Positions 36,494-47,305 of a DNA stretch of 64,000 nucleotides are shown one piece after another. The stretch spans positions 43,188,896 to 43,252,895 of the forward strand of contig OZ029916.1 of assembly GCA_964023275.1 (NCBI GenBank), given 5' to 3'. Origin of the DNA: Norana najaformis (taxonomy: Eukaryota; Annelida; Clitellata; Crassiclitellata; Hormogastridae). Each line of letters starts with the position of its first letter. Positions within the stretch are counted from its first letter, which is position 1. The translations under genes were made by a program, and so were the position numbers. The notes below the pieces were generated by a model that had not been told where the DNA came from, ran no database searches, and saw nothing but the letters and a program-made list of their open reading frames with translations.

Positions 36494-37177
36494 CTACTTT
36501 GCGCATCGTGAGAATCTAGTATAGTCTAATCTAATCCAATGGTATGAAATATCTTTAACTAAAGTCCATTTTCTTGTATTGTTATGTATCCATGGCCAGA
36601 CCAATGTTTCAATTTGCGTATAGTTTCCTAATGGTAAAGAAAGTTGTCTTTCGCGCCTCCATTCACCTTTATATTTTTCTGTTGAGGATATATTTTTCCA
36701 TTTATCAGAGTCTGTTTTTCTTAGATGTTTTAATCGAAGATGATGTAGTGCTTGATTATATACATGTACTCGATCAAGAAATGGAAGCAAGGCTTCGACT
36801 GCGAGTCCAGAGAACGGATATTTCATGGCAGCGAAAACTGTGGGGTCAAATTTGTCTGTACTAGAACCCTTATTAACTCCGATTGTGAACTTTTCTCGAT
36901 GTATCATCAATTTCGATATTTGTACAATTTTAGAAGATTGCTGAAATAATACGAGAAGGCAGGTGACACACACTACCACTGTGAATCTGAAGTAAATGCG
37001 CCAGTTCTTTGTGAATATTTCAATTGCTAATTTCAACCAAGATCTTTTCGCATTTTCCTTTGCAAAAATGAGAGTGCTTGTCGACACACGAAGACCTAAA
37101 TAACAATAATATGTCGCGCATTCATTCTCGCTAATGAAAACATTTCCGTCATTGATTAGCACCCACTTTAATTTCAC
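36494..37177 (-). CDS. Unrecognised reading frame with a membrane segment
   Basis: Open frame of 227 codons on the minus strand. I do not recognise it. A hydrophobic helix (FTVVVCVTCLLVLF, about residues 65-78) follows a basic stretch (ENAKRSWLKLAIEIFTKNWR), which suggests a type II membrane topology. A soluble part follows with AMKYPFSGLAVEALLPFLDR and a basic polar tail. If the helix is a signal anchor, the true start may be closer to it than the first ATG, since the first 40 residues look unconserved. It could be the first exon of a Golgi-type enzyme, in keeping with the anchored enzymes at 33061 and 52840, but no catalytic motif is visible. No strong donor was found at its end. Confidence 0.35.
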   Translation of the reverse strand: MKLKWVLINDGNVFISENECATYYCYLGLRVSTSTLIFAKENAKRSWLKLAIEIFTKNWRIYFRFTVVVCVTCLLVLFQQSSKIVQISKLMIHREKFTIGVNKGSSTDKFDPTVFAAMKYPFSGLAVEALLPFLDRVHVYNQALHHLRLKHLRKTDSDKWKNISSTEKYKGEWRRERQLSLPLGNYTQIETLVWPWIHNNTRKWTLVKDISYHWIRLDYTRFSRCAK

Positions 37178-38518
37178 ATAATACTTGCAAATTTATCTAA
37201 TGACAAAATGATGATGTTGTTGCAGAAAGAATATAAAATATAACAAAAGTTAAGTTCAATGTAACGCACGCGACCACATAAGTTGTAAAATGCTCATAAA
37301 ATAGTCGTGACTGCTTCGAAGATTTAAAAGCTGATATTTCTTAAATATGGCTTAAGGTTCTTATTCGCAGGCAAATGTAGGCTATTTTAAAGATTCAAGT
37401 TCTCAAATCATCTAGAAATTTCTTTTCCGCAAAAATAAGAATCGTTGATAATTTAAAACTGATAACAAAATTATAAATAAATTACACTGAAACCTATGTC
37501 GATATTAATAATTATAAAACATGTGCGCGATTTGAACGCAATAGATTGCCGTTCTGTATTATGAGTGGGCTGAATGGTAGAATCGTGTGCAAATAGGCCC
37601 AGGCTTTAAACTGGCTATGATCATTGTTCAGGTTCGTTCACTGACAACTGCATCTATACAGACGTCATAATATGAGAATACTGAAGCCTGAGTAATATTA
37701 GATAACCTGCATAGCACGTTTACCTGTCGGATGTATTATAATTAGAATTAATCATAAGTAAGATATTCTCATTTCTGTAACTACTTCTGAAATGTTTGCA
37801 TGAACCCTTGCAAATCACGAATGGCTTATATAGCCATGCAATTCTGCATGATATTATAATTTAATTAATAGAAGAAACACAGAGAAACGTACAGGTTAAA
37901 AGAGGTTTCATCCTGATGCTACAACCGAAAAACGGTTATTGTAGGATTCGCCTCAAAATACACCCAACCGAAGCGTGTGTAAGTCTAATGTGAGTCTAGC
38001 GAGAACGTAGAGTTGTTACTGATTTTAATATAAAATATAACTTTTAAACCTCACAGTTCAACTTGCTCGAGGCTTAACGTACACATGCTTCCATTAAACT
38101 TTAAACTTGAACAGAACTGACTTAATAAAGCATGTCATGTGACTATGACCTATGACCCAACCTCGGTCTCATCAAGAACTATGTATATTACATAGAGAAT
38201 CCAACATCCTCCCACCTTTCTTCAGGTGAGGGATTAAGCATAAGAGATGTCCAAAACAGTTAGATATCCAAAAATACACTTAAAAATCTCATGTAAATCC
38301 AGTAGTAATAATAATAGCAATAATTATATCAATAATAATAATAATAAACATTTTGGAATGGCTTACACTTTGTATTCAACCGAAGATCGAGGAAACTTCG
38401 ACTGTTCTTCCAGAACAGCTTTTACACATGTGTTCCCATCAGCTTTTACACATGGGCTCCCACAAAATATTTATTTTTATCATCATTTACTTATCGTATG
38501 TCATGTTAAAAGTACAAT
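37178..38518. other. Intergenic stretch
   Basis: AT-rich, no gene seen. A short AAT trinucleotide run lies at about 38297-38346. Confidence 0.45.
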
Positions 38519-38684
38519 CAGTGGCGTAGCTAGCCTTCCGAGGGTCCATGTGCAAATTGAACTTTGGCTATTTTGCTTTAAGTAATGGAGCAACTGGGCC
38601 TTGGTCACTTGGGGCCCAGGCGGCCCCTGGAATCGTGGGCCCTTGTGCTTTGCACAACCTGCACAATCTATTGCTACGCCCCTG
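38519..38684. mobile_element. hAT-type MITE, 166 bp, with perfect 8-bp target duplication
   Basis: Starts CAGTGGCGTAGC and ends GCTACGCCCCTG (11 of 12 bases complementary). AGTACAAT occurs immediately outside both ends (38511-38518 and 38685-38692). The GC-rich interior (GGGGCCC and GGCGGCCCC words) contrasts with the AT-rich flanks. No coding capacity; moved in trans by a hAT transposase. Confidence 0.92.
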
Positions 38685-39361
38685 AGTACAATATTCTTTG
38701 CAAGATGCGCAGGCAAACGGCGAATCATCCTGCTATCATTGTTTGGCTATGCTCCGTTTAACTCTTTGTGCAGTGCAGAGGCATATAATAGCAACACAAA
38801 ACTTTTTAAATCGCCCACTCTTTCACCGACTGAAGTTAGGTACAATCAGCTAGCACATTGTAAGACAATACTTTTAGAAGTTATGGTACTTTTAGTTGCA
38901 TGCAAAAGTGCTAAAACTGGTGAACTGACGAGTCATCTCTACAGATTTAATGCATGAGAACAAGTCATGGAGCTGATACCTGTATAAGCGACGGACGGCA
39001 GAATTTATGTGAGCGACGGGTAAGTAAGCTAATTCAGCTCTTTTTTATCATTAGGCCAATTTTTGTCTATCATTAAAATATGCATTGACCTTTAATTTCG
39101 TGTGTGTCCGAAAGAATTGAAAACTGGAATGTCCTTCAACACGGCGTTACGGGGCTCGAATGCTTTTGTTTTACAAAATTGCATCGTTTGGCTGATAATT
39201 AGCTTTCATTTTGCTATTTTTATTGTCTTGCTTTTCATTATTGCTTGTAAGATGTAGACATTTGTCTTGCGCTTTTACTTATGCTATTGTGTATATATCT
39301 TTTTCTTACATATTTAGTAATTGCCTTACTAATTGACTCACCAGATAACAAACTAGCTTAT

Positions 39362-39593
39362 TAATTGCACAGTTGACAGTTGGTTAGAGCTTTCGGATTG
39401 TAAGGCAGAGAGCATGGGTTCGAGCCTCCGATGTGCCGGTTACTGTGTAAGGATGTTGAGTAAGTCCTTCACTCACAACTGTTCTGCTCTTTCGATGCTC
39501 CGTTGTATAGTCGTTATGTGGAAGCCTGTGACAGCCCAGGTTGTAATGGCCGTAACGATAAGATGTTCATATAAATAAATAAATAAATAACTG
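39362..39593 (+). mobile_element. tRNA-derived SINE (type 1), best preserved copy
   Basis: The head has an A box (CAGTTGGTTAGAGCTTTCGG) and a B box (GGGTTCGAGCCTCC) at tRNA spacing. The body has TTACTGTGTAAGGATGTTGA and GTAAGTCCTTCACTCACAA, and the end is an ATAA-repeat tail (39575-39592). Confidence 0.8.
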
Positions 39594-39803
39594 AATGTCA
39601 TTTACTTACTTACTTCTTTGCTTTGTACTTTACTTACTGACTGACTCACTAACTAACTTGCTTATTTTTAAAATTAATATGTAAAGAATGAAGATCAAGA
39701 CAAGTAATCTTTATATGATTAGATCAACCACGATGATTCGATCAATTGGGTTGAAAGATTATTGATTTGACCTAATTCTGCATCCAGTTGGGTTAATGGA
39801 TTA

Positions 39804-42428
39804 CACTGGCCAACACATAATTTGTTGCCTCAAATGTTAGAACTGTTTCTGGGTATATTTGACCTGCTGATTCCAGAAAAGGCACCAGTTTTCTCCCAGC
39901 AGGTCTAGTTTTCGAGATATAGAACATTATGCCATATACCAGTCCTTGCCTCTGCTCGCCCATAAAACATAAGGCTATAGCTATAATTATGTAGTGCTCA
40001 ATTTATTATGTGATACACTAAATAAACATAATAATACAAATACTTAAAAGAAAATGGTAGTACCTGAAACTGTACTTATATGATACCAAACAGAACAAGT
40101 TTGTTATAAAAATTTCAAGTCATTCGACACCGAAGAAGCTCCTTTTGTACGATTTCCGAGTGTGGCATCTGCCGGAACAATCGCGCATAATATTCCAGCA
40201 ATAGTCTGCCATCATGTGTGCATTCCATCTTCCTTGATATCGATTTTCCATTGTTTTGATGTCTTGGTGAAATCTTTCACCTTGCTCTTCGCTGAAGTCA
40301 CCAAGATTCTCTGGAAAGCGATCTAAGTGACTGTGGAGATAATGGACTTTAATGCTCATGTTGCAGCCAAGCTTGTTGAAATGAAGAAGCATATCCTCTA
40401 CTAGTTGTGCATAATTGTCTGCCTTCTTGTTGCCAAGAAAATTTTTAGTTACAAGAACAAAGGAAGACCAGGCACAAGATTCGATTTCATTCACTGATGG
40501 TATGAAAAGTGGGTCATTCATAAGTTGCCTGATCTGTGGACCATCGAAGATTCCAGCCTTCAATTTTTCCATTGTAATTCCTGGTAACTTGTGTACTATG
40601 TATTCGAAGCATGAACCTTCTTTATTCAAAGCCCTGACAAATTGTTTCATCAGGCCTAGCTTTATATGTAGTGGTGGCAGTATGATCCTATCTCGTGCCA
40701 CCAAAGATTCCTTGATTACATTTTGAGCTCCAACCACCATGTCTTTCCTCGAAGGCCAATCTTTTCTTGTCCAATGTTCATGCTTGGCTCTACTGTCCCA
40801 AAGACACAAAAAGCAGGGATACTTTGTGTAGCCACTTTGTTGACCAAGGAGGAAATTTACCATCTTCAAGTCTACACAAATTACCCATTGATGTTCTTTG
40901 TATTTTATCTTTTCCAGTACTAAAGAGATGGCATTGTACTCTTCTTTCATCCTGGTGGAGTGACCGATTGGAATAGAACCAAATTTGTTGCCGTTATTTA
41001 AAAGCACACATTTCAGACTACGTTTTGAACTGTCGATAAAAAGACGCCACTCATCTGGGCTGTAATCCGACAGACCAATTTTCTTCAATAAGTTGCTGAT
41101 GTCATTACAGAATACTAGGTTGTTGTCTTCGGTAAAGAATGGCAGCAAATCCTTTTCTCTGTTTCTATAAATTGTAATTTTCGTTCCAGGCTGAAGTGCA
41201 TTCTTTTCCTTTAGTCTGGACGCAAGCAATTCAGAGGACTCTTTGGAAAGATTTAAGTCCCTGATCAGATCACTCAACTCTTTTTGGTCAAAACGTTCAC
41301 TGTGTGAAGTTGATTGGAAATCACTGTCACTGCCCCCACTTTCTTCACTTTCGTCATCTTGTCCGATATTGGACATGCAAGTGTCATCGTCTGAGAGCTG
41401 AGGTAGTTCGCGAAAAGGTGGAACTGGTACAATATCCGAATGCGGAACAGGTCTCCTGGCTGAAGGTATATCAGGGTAAGACAACTTGTGACGATTATTT
41501 CGATTGATGCCTATGATATTAACCATACAAAAGTAACAGTCGTCGAAGTGGTTTATCTGTTCCCTCCAAACCATCGGTACACCAAATTTCAGGCAGCTTC
41601 TCTTTCCAATTGTCCAGTGGCGCAATTGTTCAATACAAGTTTTGCATACTGTATGAGGAGCCCATTGCTTATCTTGATCTCCAAGTTTGACACCAAAATA
41701 ACCTACATATGCTCTTTTTACAAACTCAGAAATCGGTTTCCTGTTTGCTTTTAGTGTGTATTCCCCACAAATGTAGCAGAATATGTCTGGATGGTTAATG
41801 CAGCTCCGTCTGGAAGTAGCCATAACCTTAAGGATGTTCGCATCTGAGGAATTAAATGACTAACCTAAAGAATAGTAAGAACATGTAGTTATTTAATGCT
41901 CACATTCACAGATTGTTCTTGCGACCAACTCTTAATATGTCCTAAGACGACTGCGGCTGCTCTAGCTTTCAGGAGGCGGCTTATATAGGCTATAAATGCT
42001 GACTTCAGCATAATCTATTTACATAGTTCGAAACCATGAAACGCTGTATAAGCACAAATAAATTCTAAATGAGGCCATGAATTTAGTGCTGAGTAAGCTG
42101 TAGGCTACGGAATAGTTATTTCGTTGAATCAGCAATATCTCAGCACGCGGCAAGATATGCTGATTTTACATTATAAGGATGTAGGCATTATATGAATCAG
42201 CAAGAATTATAATTAGCCATATATAAAGCTTATTATGACATTTTAGTTTTGCCAAAGACATCGTTTAAAGAGTGGACTGGGTTTTCTTTACAAAATCGAC
42301 GATATCTCAGAAACTAGACCTGATGCACTCAATCCAATGACATTTTCTGAATCAGCGCCCAAAATTACCCCAAGAACAGGTCTAAAACCGAAGGCAACAA
42401 GAAAAAAATTTTTTTCTGTTGGCCAGTG
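39804..42428 (-). mobile_element. DNA transposon with CACTG termini carrying an intact 567-codon gene
   Basis: Left terminus (39804) and right terminus (42428, complemented) share CACTGGCCAACA exactly. They then align with gaps for about 120 bp through GTTGCCT, TTAGA-CTGTT-TTGGG, GCTGATTC-AGAAAA and CAGGTCTAGTTT-GAGATAT (39804-39920 and 42302-42428). TTA lies immediately outside both ends (39801-39803 and 42429-42431), a candidate 3-bp target duplication. CACT(A/G) ends plus a 2-3 bp duplication are hallmarks of the CACTA/EnSpm (CMC) superfamily. The only gene inside is the 40120-41823 frame. Confidence 0.82.
40120..41823 (-). CDS. Uncharacterised multi-copy metazoan protein, proposed transposase of the CACTG element
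   Basis: Single-exon, intact 567-residue frame on the minus strand. The N-terminus is a zinc-knuckle-like module: C16-x2-C19, C60-x2-C63, then a DDCYFC pair near residue 92. An acidic serine-rich linker follows (DESEESGGSDSDFQS). The core has EWRLFIDSSKRSLKCVLLNN, WVICVDLKMVNFLLG, PCFLCLWDSRAKHEHW (another C-x2-C), ILPPLHIKLGLMKQFVRAL, KLKAGIFDGPQIRQLM, NFLGNKKADNY and HYLHSHLDRFPENLG. It ends SEEQGERFHQDIKTM and a YQGRW-containing tail. I recall close relatives as uncharacterised, often multi-copy proteins of arthropods and cnidarians (recollection, no search). The D in CVDLKM, the LHIK block and the E in EEQGERFH sit in the order expected of an RNase-H-fold transposase. With the CACTG repeats around it, a transposase role is my inference. 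ATG at 41823 directly precedes the C-x2-C module. Confidence 0.8.
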   Translation of the reverse strand: MATSRRSCINHPDIFCYICGEYTLKANRKPISEFVKRAYVGYFGVKLGDQDKQWAPHTVCKTCIEQLRHWTIGKRSCLKFGVPMVWREQINHFDDCYFCMVNIIGINRNNRHKLSYPDIPSARRPVPHSDIVPVPPFRELPQLSDDDTCMSNIGQDDESEESGGSDSDFQSTSHSERFDQKELSDLIRDLNLSKESSELLASRLKEKNALQPGTKITIYRNREKDLLPFFTEDNNLVFCNDISNLLKKIGLSDYSPDEWRLFIDSSKRSLKCVLLNNGNKFGSIPIGHSTRMKEEYNAISLVLEKIKYKEHQWVICVDLKMVNFLLGQQSGYTKYPCFLCLWDSRAKHEHWTRKDWPSRKDMVVGAQNVIKESLVARDRIILPPLHIKLGLMKQFVRALNKEGSCFEYIVHKLPGITMEKLKAGIFDGPQIRQLMNDPLFIPSVNEIESCAWSSFVLVTKNFLGNKKADNYAQLVEDMLLHFNKLGCNMSIKVHYLHSHLDRFPENLGDFSEEQGERFHQDIKTMENRYQGRWNAHMMADYCWNIMRDCSGRCHTRKSYKRSFFGVE

Positions 42429-42734
42429 TTATTGATTCTACCCAGTCTTGGGGGGCTCTGCAATCCTTCTATACCCTGGGCCAGGGATTTACTTGTCACA
42501 ACGTACGGCTATTTGCAGTGTTCAGGTTTTCATTCTGGTTCTATAAATTAACTATCATGCTTACTGTCGCTTCCTGGTAACTGAATTAACTAGTTGTCTT
42601 TAGGGTCACAATAACAACGAAGCTGAACCAACAACAGCGCATCTGATTGCGTATTCCTCACCTGTACCTGCAGACATTTATCAATGTGGCATAATGTTAT
42701 CATTATGACACAACACAACACATTACCATAGGTG

Positions 42735-42905
42735 CTATCTCTGCAGGTCTGGCCTACCCTTGTAATTGTAATTATAATCACAAAACCATATTGCGCCGTT
42801 CCAAGAGAAACAAGACTACGACCAAACAGAGTGGCTTTCAAGTGCTTACGGAAAAGAGGCAGACACAGACCAATGATTCTACTTTTCAGAATATTAAGCA
42901 AACTA
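42735..42905 (-). mobile_element. LINE 3' end
   Basis: The minus strand encodes FRKHLKATLFGRSL (ORF2 C-terminal end), then ACGGCGCAATATGG and an ATTACAATTAC tail. Related to, but distinct from, family A. Confidence 0.65.
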
Positions 42906-43144
42906 ATTCAGAGCGATGTATAGAACACAGCGAAGCTTCTGTGCTGGGCTACCTTTAGAGCGGCGTGGGTTGCTGGAACCCGTGGTTGGTGGTTGCAACC
43001 GTTAGACTGATAGGTGGAGCATTCAAGTTTGACCATGTCTCTTGCACCTCACAAACACGTAGAATTGGATTTGCCCCGAGTTGGGTTTAACCTTCAAGGC
43101 TAAAATTTAACCCTAGCCGTGCTAAAAAGATCGGCCAGAAAGGG

Positions 43145-43335
43145 TTGTAATCGTAATCATAATCGTAAACTCGAGATTTTTGTACAGCGCCTAACAGAAG
43201 CTAAGTCGCGGGAACCAGCTTATTTACAGCCACTCAGTCAAAACAAAATAGATAGGCAAGAAAGGTTCGGTTCCAGGTCAAGATCCAAGAGTCAGGCAGG
43301 CAGACAGTCAGACGGCTACGGTGGGTGGTATTTGA
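43145..43335 (-). mobile_element. LINE family A 3' end
   Basis: Minus-strand 3' UTR ending in GGCGCTGTACAAAAATCTCG and an ATTACGATT tail. It has the AGCCGTCTGACTGTCTGCCTG block seen in the other copies. Confidence 0.7.
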
Positions 43336-44189
43336 CTACAGTGAGTCGGTCGGTTTTAACTCATCATCCGACAAAGTTCCGTCCTATTAATTGTCCCATG
43401 TCCAGTTTACGTGATTAATATATAGCATGAAGGCTGATGGAAAACTACCATAGTAGGTTTTAGTGTTTCTTTCCTTTAGCTCTGGAACAATGAGCATCAA
43501 AGTTGCGAAGCCCCTACTCACTAAAGGGTCTGGAAGAGCGTTGTAAGCTCCCCAGCATGGTCCGGGGCGGAGCCCCAGAAGTCAATGCACTTAGAAGAAT
43601 TTGACACGAAATTGAGCACATTTGGGCTACTTACACGCTTTAAACCTTTTCATTGAAACCTAAAAGATGTGCCATTCTTTGTCTATTTGTCGAAATACTG
43701 TCAACACCGTATTGGTAGTGGGATTTGTCGGCACTTGTAAGTCTTGCCCATAGGGCAGGTAAATGGAAGTAGGTTTGGTAAAATTTAGGCCTTTTCTCTG
43801 TTTCTCACGCAAGGGCGATGATAGACTGTCTGCTGAAGATCATACCTTGCTCACGTGCTATTAATGCTATACCTTCCTACTCTCAATTCCCACCCTGCCT
43901 GGCTTCAAGTGCAGCTTTGAGTAATTGAAGCGGGGCATTAACAAATTTCAGTTGCATTGCCTATCACAATGGCATGTATTTGTATATGTACTGTACCTGG
44001 GCATTTACACAACAAGAAAGCATTTGCAGTAGTCTAGAAGGAAGCATTTTATAGGAGAAATCCAAATTAGTAGTTCACTTTCATAGGACTGTCTACTTTC
44101 AAAATTAATCAGAAGAAGAAGAAGAGTCTCTAAAGCTAAATCCCGAGAGGCAGCCATGAGTGCGAAGTATTAGCGACCCCATTTTCTTA
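43336..44189. other. Non-coding stretch with a GC-rich palindrome
   Basis: No gene. GGGGCGGAGCCCC (43564-43576) forms a small palindrome inside CATGGTCCGGGGCGGAGCCC, which looks like part of a short interspersed element, but its ends could not be set. Confidence 0.35.
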
Positions 44190-44402
44190 GCCTCGGCATG
44201 TGATGGCGGATGGCCAGGCCAGTGCTCTCTCTATCGCCGCCTGTTCTTTTCACTGACAGTGAACGGTCAGTATACTCGCTTTTTGCCGAGTTCGTTATGG
44301 GCGCAAGTGGAATAGAAATCTTGAAATATCGTTCTGCCCTGGAAGGGAATTGAACCTCTGACCTCTGGGTTGACAGTGCAGCACTCCAAACACTAGTCTA
44401 TA
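44190..44402 (-). mobile_element. tRNA-derived SINE (type 2), minus strand
   Basis: Minus-strand head: CTAGTGTTTGGAGTGCTGC (A-box region), a GTCAACCC anticodon-like arm and AGAGGTTCAATTCCCTTC (good B box). The body begins TTTCAAGATTTCTATTCCAC, as in the copies at 25228 and 14040. Confidence 0.65.
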
Positions 44403-44969
44403 GTGATTCTAAATTGAGAATAATCTAGCTCACATTACCAATCTTACCTTACCTCTAACGCATAGCTACCTCATCAAAAGTTGCCTGACTTTACCTGACA
44501 TGCGTGTCATCTCACCTTATCTTACCAAAGTACCTTGCCTTACCCTGTACCATGCCTTGTGTAGGAAATAAGCGCCAGACATCAAAGCCTCTTCGTTGAT
44601 GTCCTGTCTTGTGACCCTCGGTCTATTCTGTTTGATCCACTGTGGTGCTTGAAGTTCATTATGAATTTGAAATGCAGCCCTATGATATGCACTCGCAACA
44701 GACACCCGTTTGCGGGTTGTTTCCAGTTCGTTTATCATCTAGTTCGATGCAGTCGTTCTTGCGCAAGCTATCTATCTAGACACTTGCGCCTTTGTGAGAT
44801 TCTATACAGGTGCTTGGATACACACAATTATACGTACATAAATCACTAGCATGTGTCATGCAGCCCTTTGCACAATTTGTAAAGCGCATAAAAAACCGAA
44901 CCCACTGAGCGAGAACTGAATTAGGGCGATTACGTAAACTCATAGTTACAACGCACGAGGAGCATGACA
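44403..44969. other. Non-coding stretch
   Basis: Short overlapping frames on both strands, no recognisable domain. Confidence 0.4.
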
Positions 44970-45176
44970 CAGACGATGGATACAACACAGAGCCATATGT
45001 CATCAATCATTACACTGGCTGACTTTTAATTTAGTTCAAGACGATAGACACAACACGCATGCATATGTCATCAATCATTACACTGGCTGACTTTTAAGTT
45101 AGTTCAAGACGATAGACACAACACGCATGCATATGTCATCAATCATTACACTGGCTGCTTTTGAGTCCAGTTCAAA
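44970..45176 (+). repeat. 68-bp tandem repeat, about three units
   Basis: CATCAATCATTACACTGGCT starts at 45001, 45069 and 45137, exactly 68 bp apart. The first two units differ at only a few positions; the first is preceded by a diverged partial unit. Confidence 0.92.
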
Positions 45177-45784
45177 TCGTTCTTATAGTTTTCAATGCTC
45201 GTTGCTCATCCATCACACCCACAAGAACACTGACTCTTGCATCATCCAAACCAGAACGCCCTTTGTAGGGTTTACATTTTCACTCACTGATCCTTCACGC
45301 ACTGCAAGTTCTATTTATCATTCTGTTCTGCAGTCAAGCTTCATTGTGTCCTGCTTCTTTATCCACAGCACCCTATTTTCTGGTCTCTCTGAAACAAGCA
45401 CCGCCCGTTCTTTTGTGGCTAATGATAACGGCGCTGTAGAAATCTCCATACTGTACTATACAATGCTCTGCTATACTATCCTACACTACTTTAGAAAAGA
45501 ATAGAACTTATTAGATTTCATTATATTTCAGTACACGTGCATTTCATTGTCGTATACTGAAAACATTCCAATTAATACCGATTAAATATGGCGTGTTGCA
45601 TTACTTATTTACTTACTCACTTAGATACTTACTTACTTACTCACTTAGATACTAAAAGATTGCGAATGATTTCTTAGCCCACCTCCTTTCATCATAAAAT
45701 ACTGTCATCAGAGGCGCTGTGTTAAGGCTGAGGAATCTTATGGCGAAGGGCAAACACAACGCAGCTGCCAGACAGCCAGAAAAC

Positions 45785-45868
45785 ATTTCCTTACGAAAGT
45801 TTGTATTTCAGACGAAGCCCTGGGATTCGAACCCAGTGCACTGAAGAAAGGAGTGCTTTACCTTAAGC
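45785..45868 (-). mobile_element. tRNA-like fragment (SINE head or tRNA pseudogene)
   Basis: On the minus strand CTGGGTTCGAATCCCAG is a perfect T arm with a canonical B box, preceded by AAGGTAAAGCACTCC (A-box/D-arm region). The acceptor stem does not pair convincingly, so a functional tRNA is unlikely. Confidence 0.5.
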
Positions 45869-45919
45869 TGGAAAATATTTCCTTACGAAATAAAGAACGC
45901 GATGAAGTACGACAAGGGT

Positions 45920-46075
45920 GTAATGTAATCGTAATCATAAATGCACATTTATATAGCGCCTATTCACGAAAACTGAGAGGTGCCCCTGACCTGACAACAC
46001 AAGACCACGGTCAAACAGAATGGTCTTCAACCGCTGGTTAAATATGGACATAAATAGAAAAAGAAGCTCATGTCT
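45920..46075 (-). mobile_element. LINE 3' end with ORF2 C-terminus
   Basis: The minus-strand frame MSIFNQRLKTILFDRGLV is a clear LINE ORF2 end. It is followed by TAGGCGCTATATAAATGTGC and an ATTACGATTACATTAC tail. The adjacent frame to 46384 is not recognisable. Confidence 0.75.
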
Positions 46076-46481
46076 CAGGTTGAATGACAGCCTGTACCAG
46101 AATGAATGTGGGTTGAGTAAACATTTGCAATTCAATTTCAGCCGCATCACACCGCGAATAGGTTTTGTCAGATCCAATGTTAAGCTGCTGACCCAAATGC
46201 GTTTTGTGAAACTTGTTTCGACTCCGCGAAACGACCCTAGGCAAGTTGTTTGCGCACACGTGCCTCTGTAACCAAGCAGCAGAATTTGGTACTGGCGTAT
46301 GCTGGAAGGTAAACGGCAATCCTGCGATGCACTGGCCCCGGGTCCAGTACCTTGGAATTCGTCTATTGCCGGATCAAGGGTCAAAGAAAAGGAAATGAGC
46401 GCCTTCCCTACGTCTCACTTGTGAGATATAGGATATTTCACTTAATTATTCCTGAAATTATACTATATTGCTTTAGAACGA

Positions 46482-46705
46482 ATTGCAATCGTAATCTCGG
46501 GATTTATATAGCGCCAAAAGAATCAGCTTATTCACAGGCGCTCAGCGAAAAAAAATCGGTAGGGAGGTAAAGTCAGATTCAGTTCCAGGTGAAGATCCAG
46601 AGATCAGGCAGGTAGACAGTCAGATGGTTATTATGGATTGAATTTAAAACTGGAGGAGCGAGAGAGGTCAGAGGAAGAGGAGGAATATAAGAGAGGATGT
46701 TTCTC
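46482..46705 (-). mobile_element. LINE family A 3' end
   Basis: Minus-strand 3' UTR ending GGCGCTATATAAATCCCGAG plus ATTACGATTGC. The ORF2 end is decayed. Confidence 0.65.
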
Positions 46706-47195
46706 TATATGTCTTCTTCTCACCGTCTGTCTGGGTTTCTGTGTGCGGGTGTTTACGTGTGTGTGTGTTAGGTGGTGGCTTGTTTAAAATTTGGCTGAAT
46801 GGTAAGTGGTTGACTGGGTGGATTGGAAATTGATTAAGGCATGGTTTAATGGATGGCGAGGGGTATGAATCTGGGCTAGCTCAGGCGGATTGAGTTTTCT
46901 GTCTGTCGATCTTTTGTAGTCACCTTCTTGTAAATTGCTTTGTATGCTTGTCCCTCTCCTCCCTCTCCTTCTCCATTCAGGCTGTCTTTCGGACCGAAAC
47001 ACAGATGATTTCACGGTCTGCAACGATCATTTCACACACCACAAACGACGTCATATATGTCACTAACACAGTTCTTTGAACCCGTACTGGGGCTGTACAG
47101 TAAATTATATTTAAGCAAAACATTTCAGCTAGGCGAGTAAATAACTTTTTCAAGAACTTTGCAGGAAGAATCTTTAAGGGTATTACCGCCAGTCA

Positions 47196-47229
<34 letters not shown>

Positions 47230-47248
47230 TTCTCTCTCTCTCTATCTC

Positions 47249-47303
<55 letters not shown>
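47196..47303 (+). repeat. (TC)n microsatellite
   Basis: About 105 bp of nearly pure CT dinucleotides with occasional TTTC and TATC interruptions. Confidence 0.95.

Positions 47304-47305
<2 letters not shown>

Noticed and set aside
40415..41754. Plus-strand frames opposite the 567-codon ORF
   Set aside because: They are short and antisense to a frame with clear motifs.
45785..45868. Functional tRNA gene
   Set aside because: A good T arm and B box, but no matching acceptor stem or clear cloverleaf.
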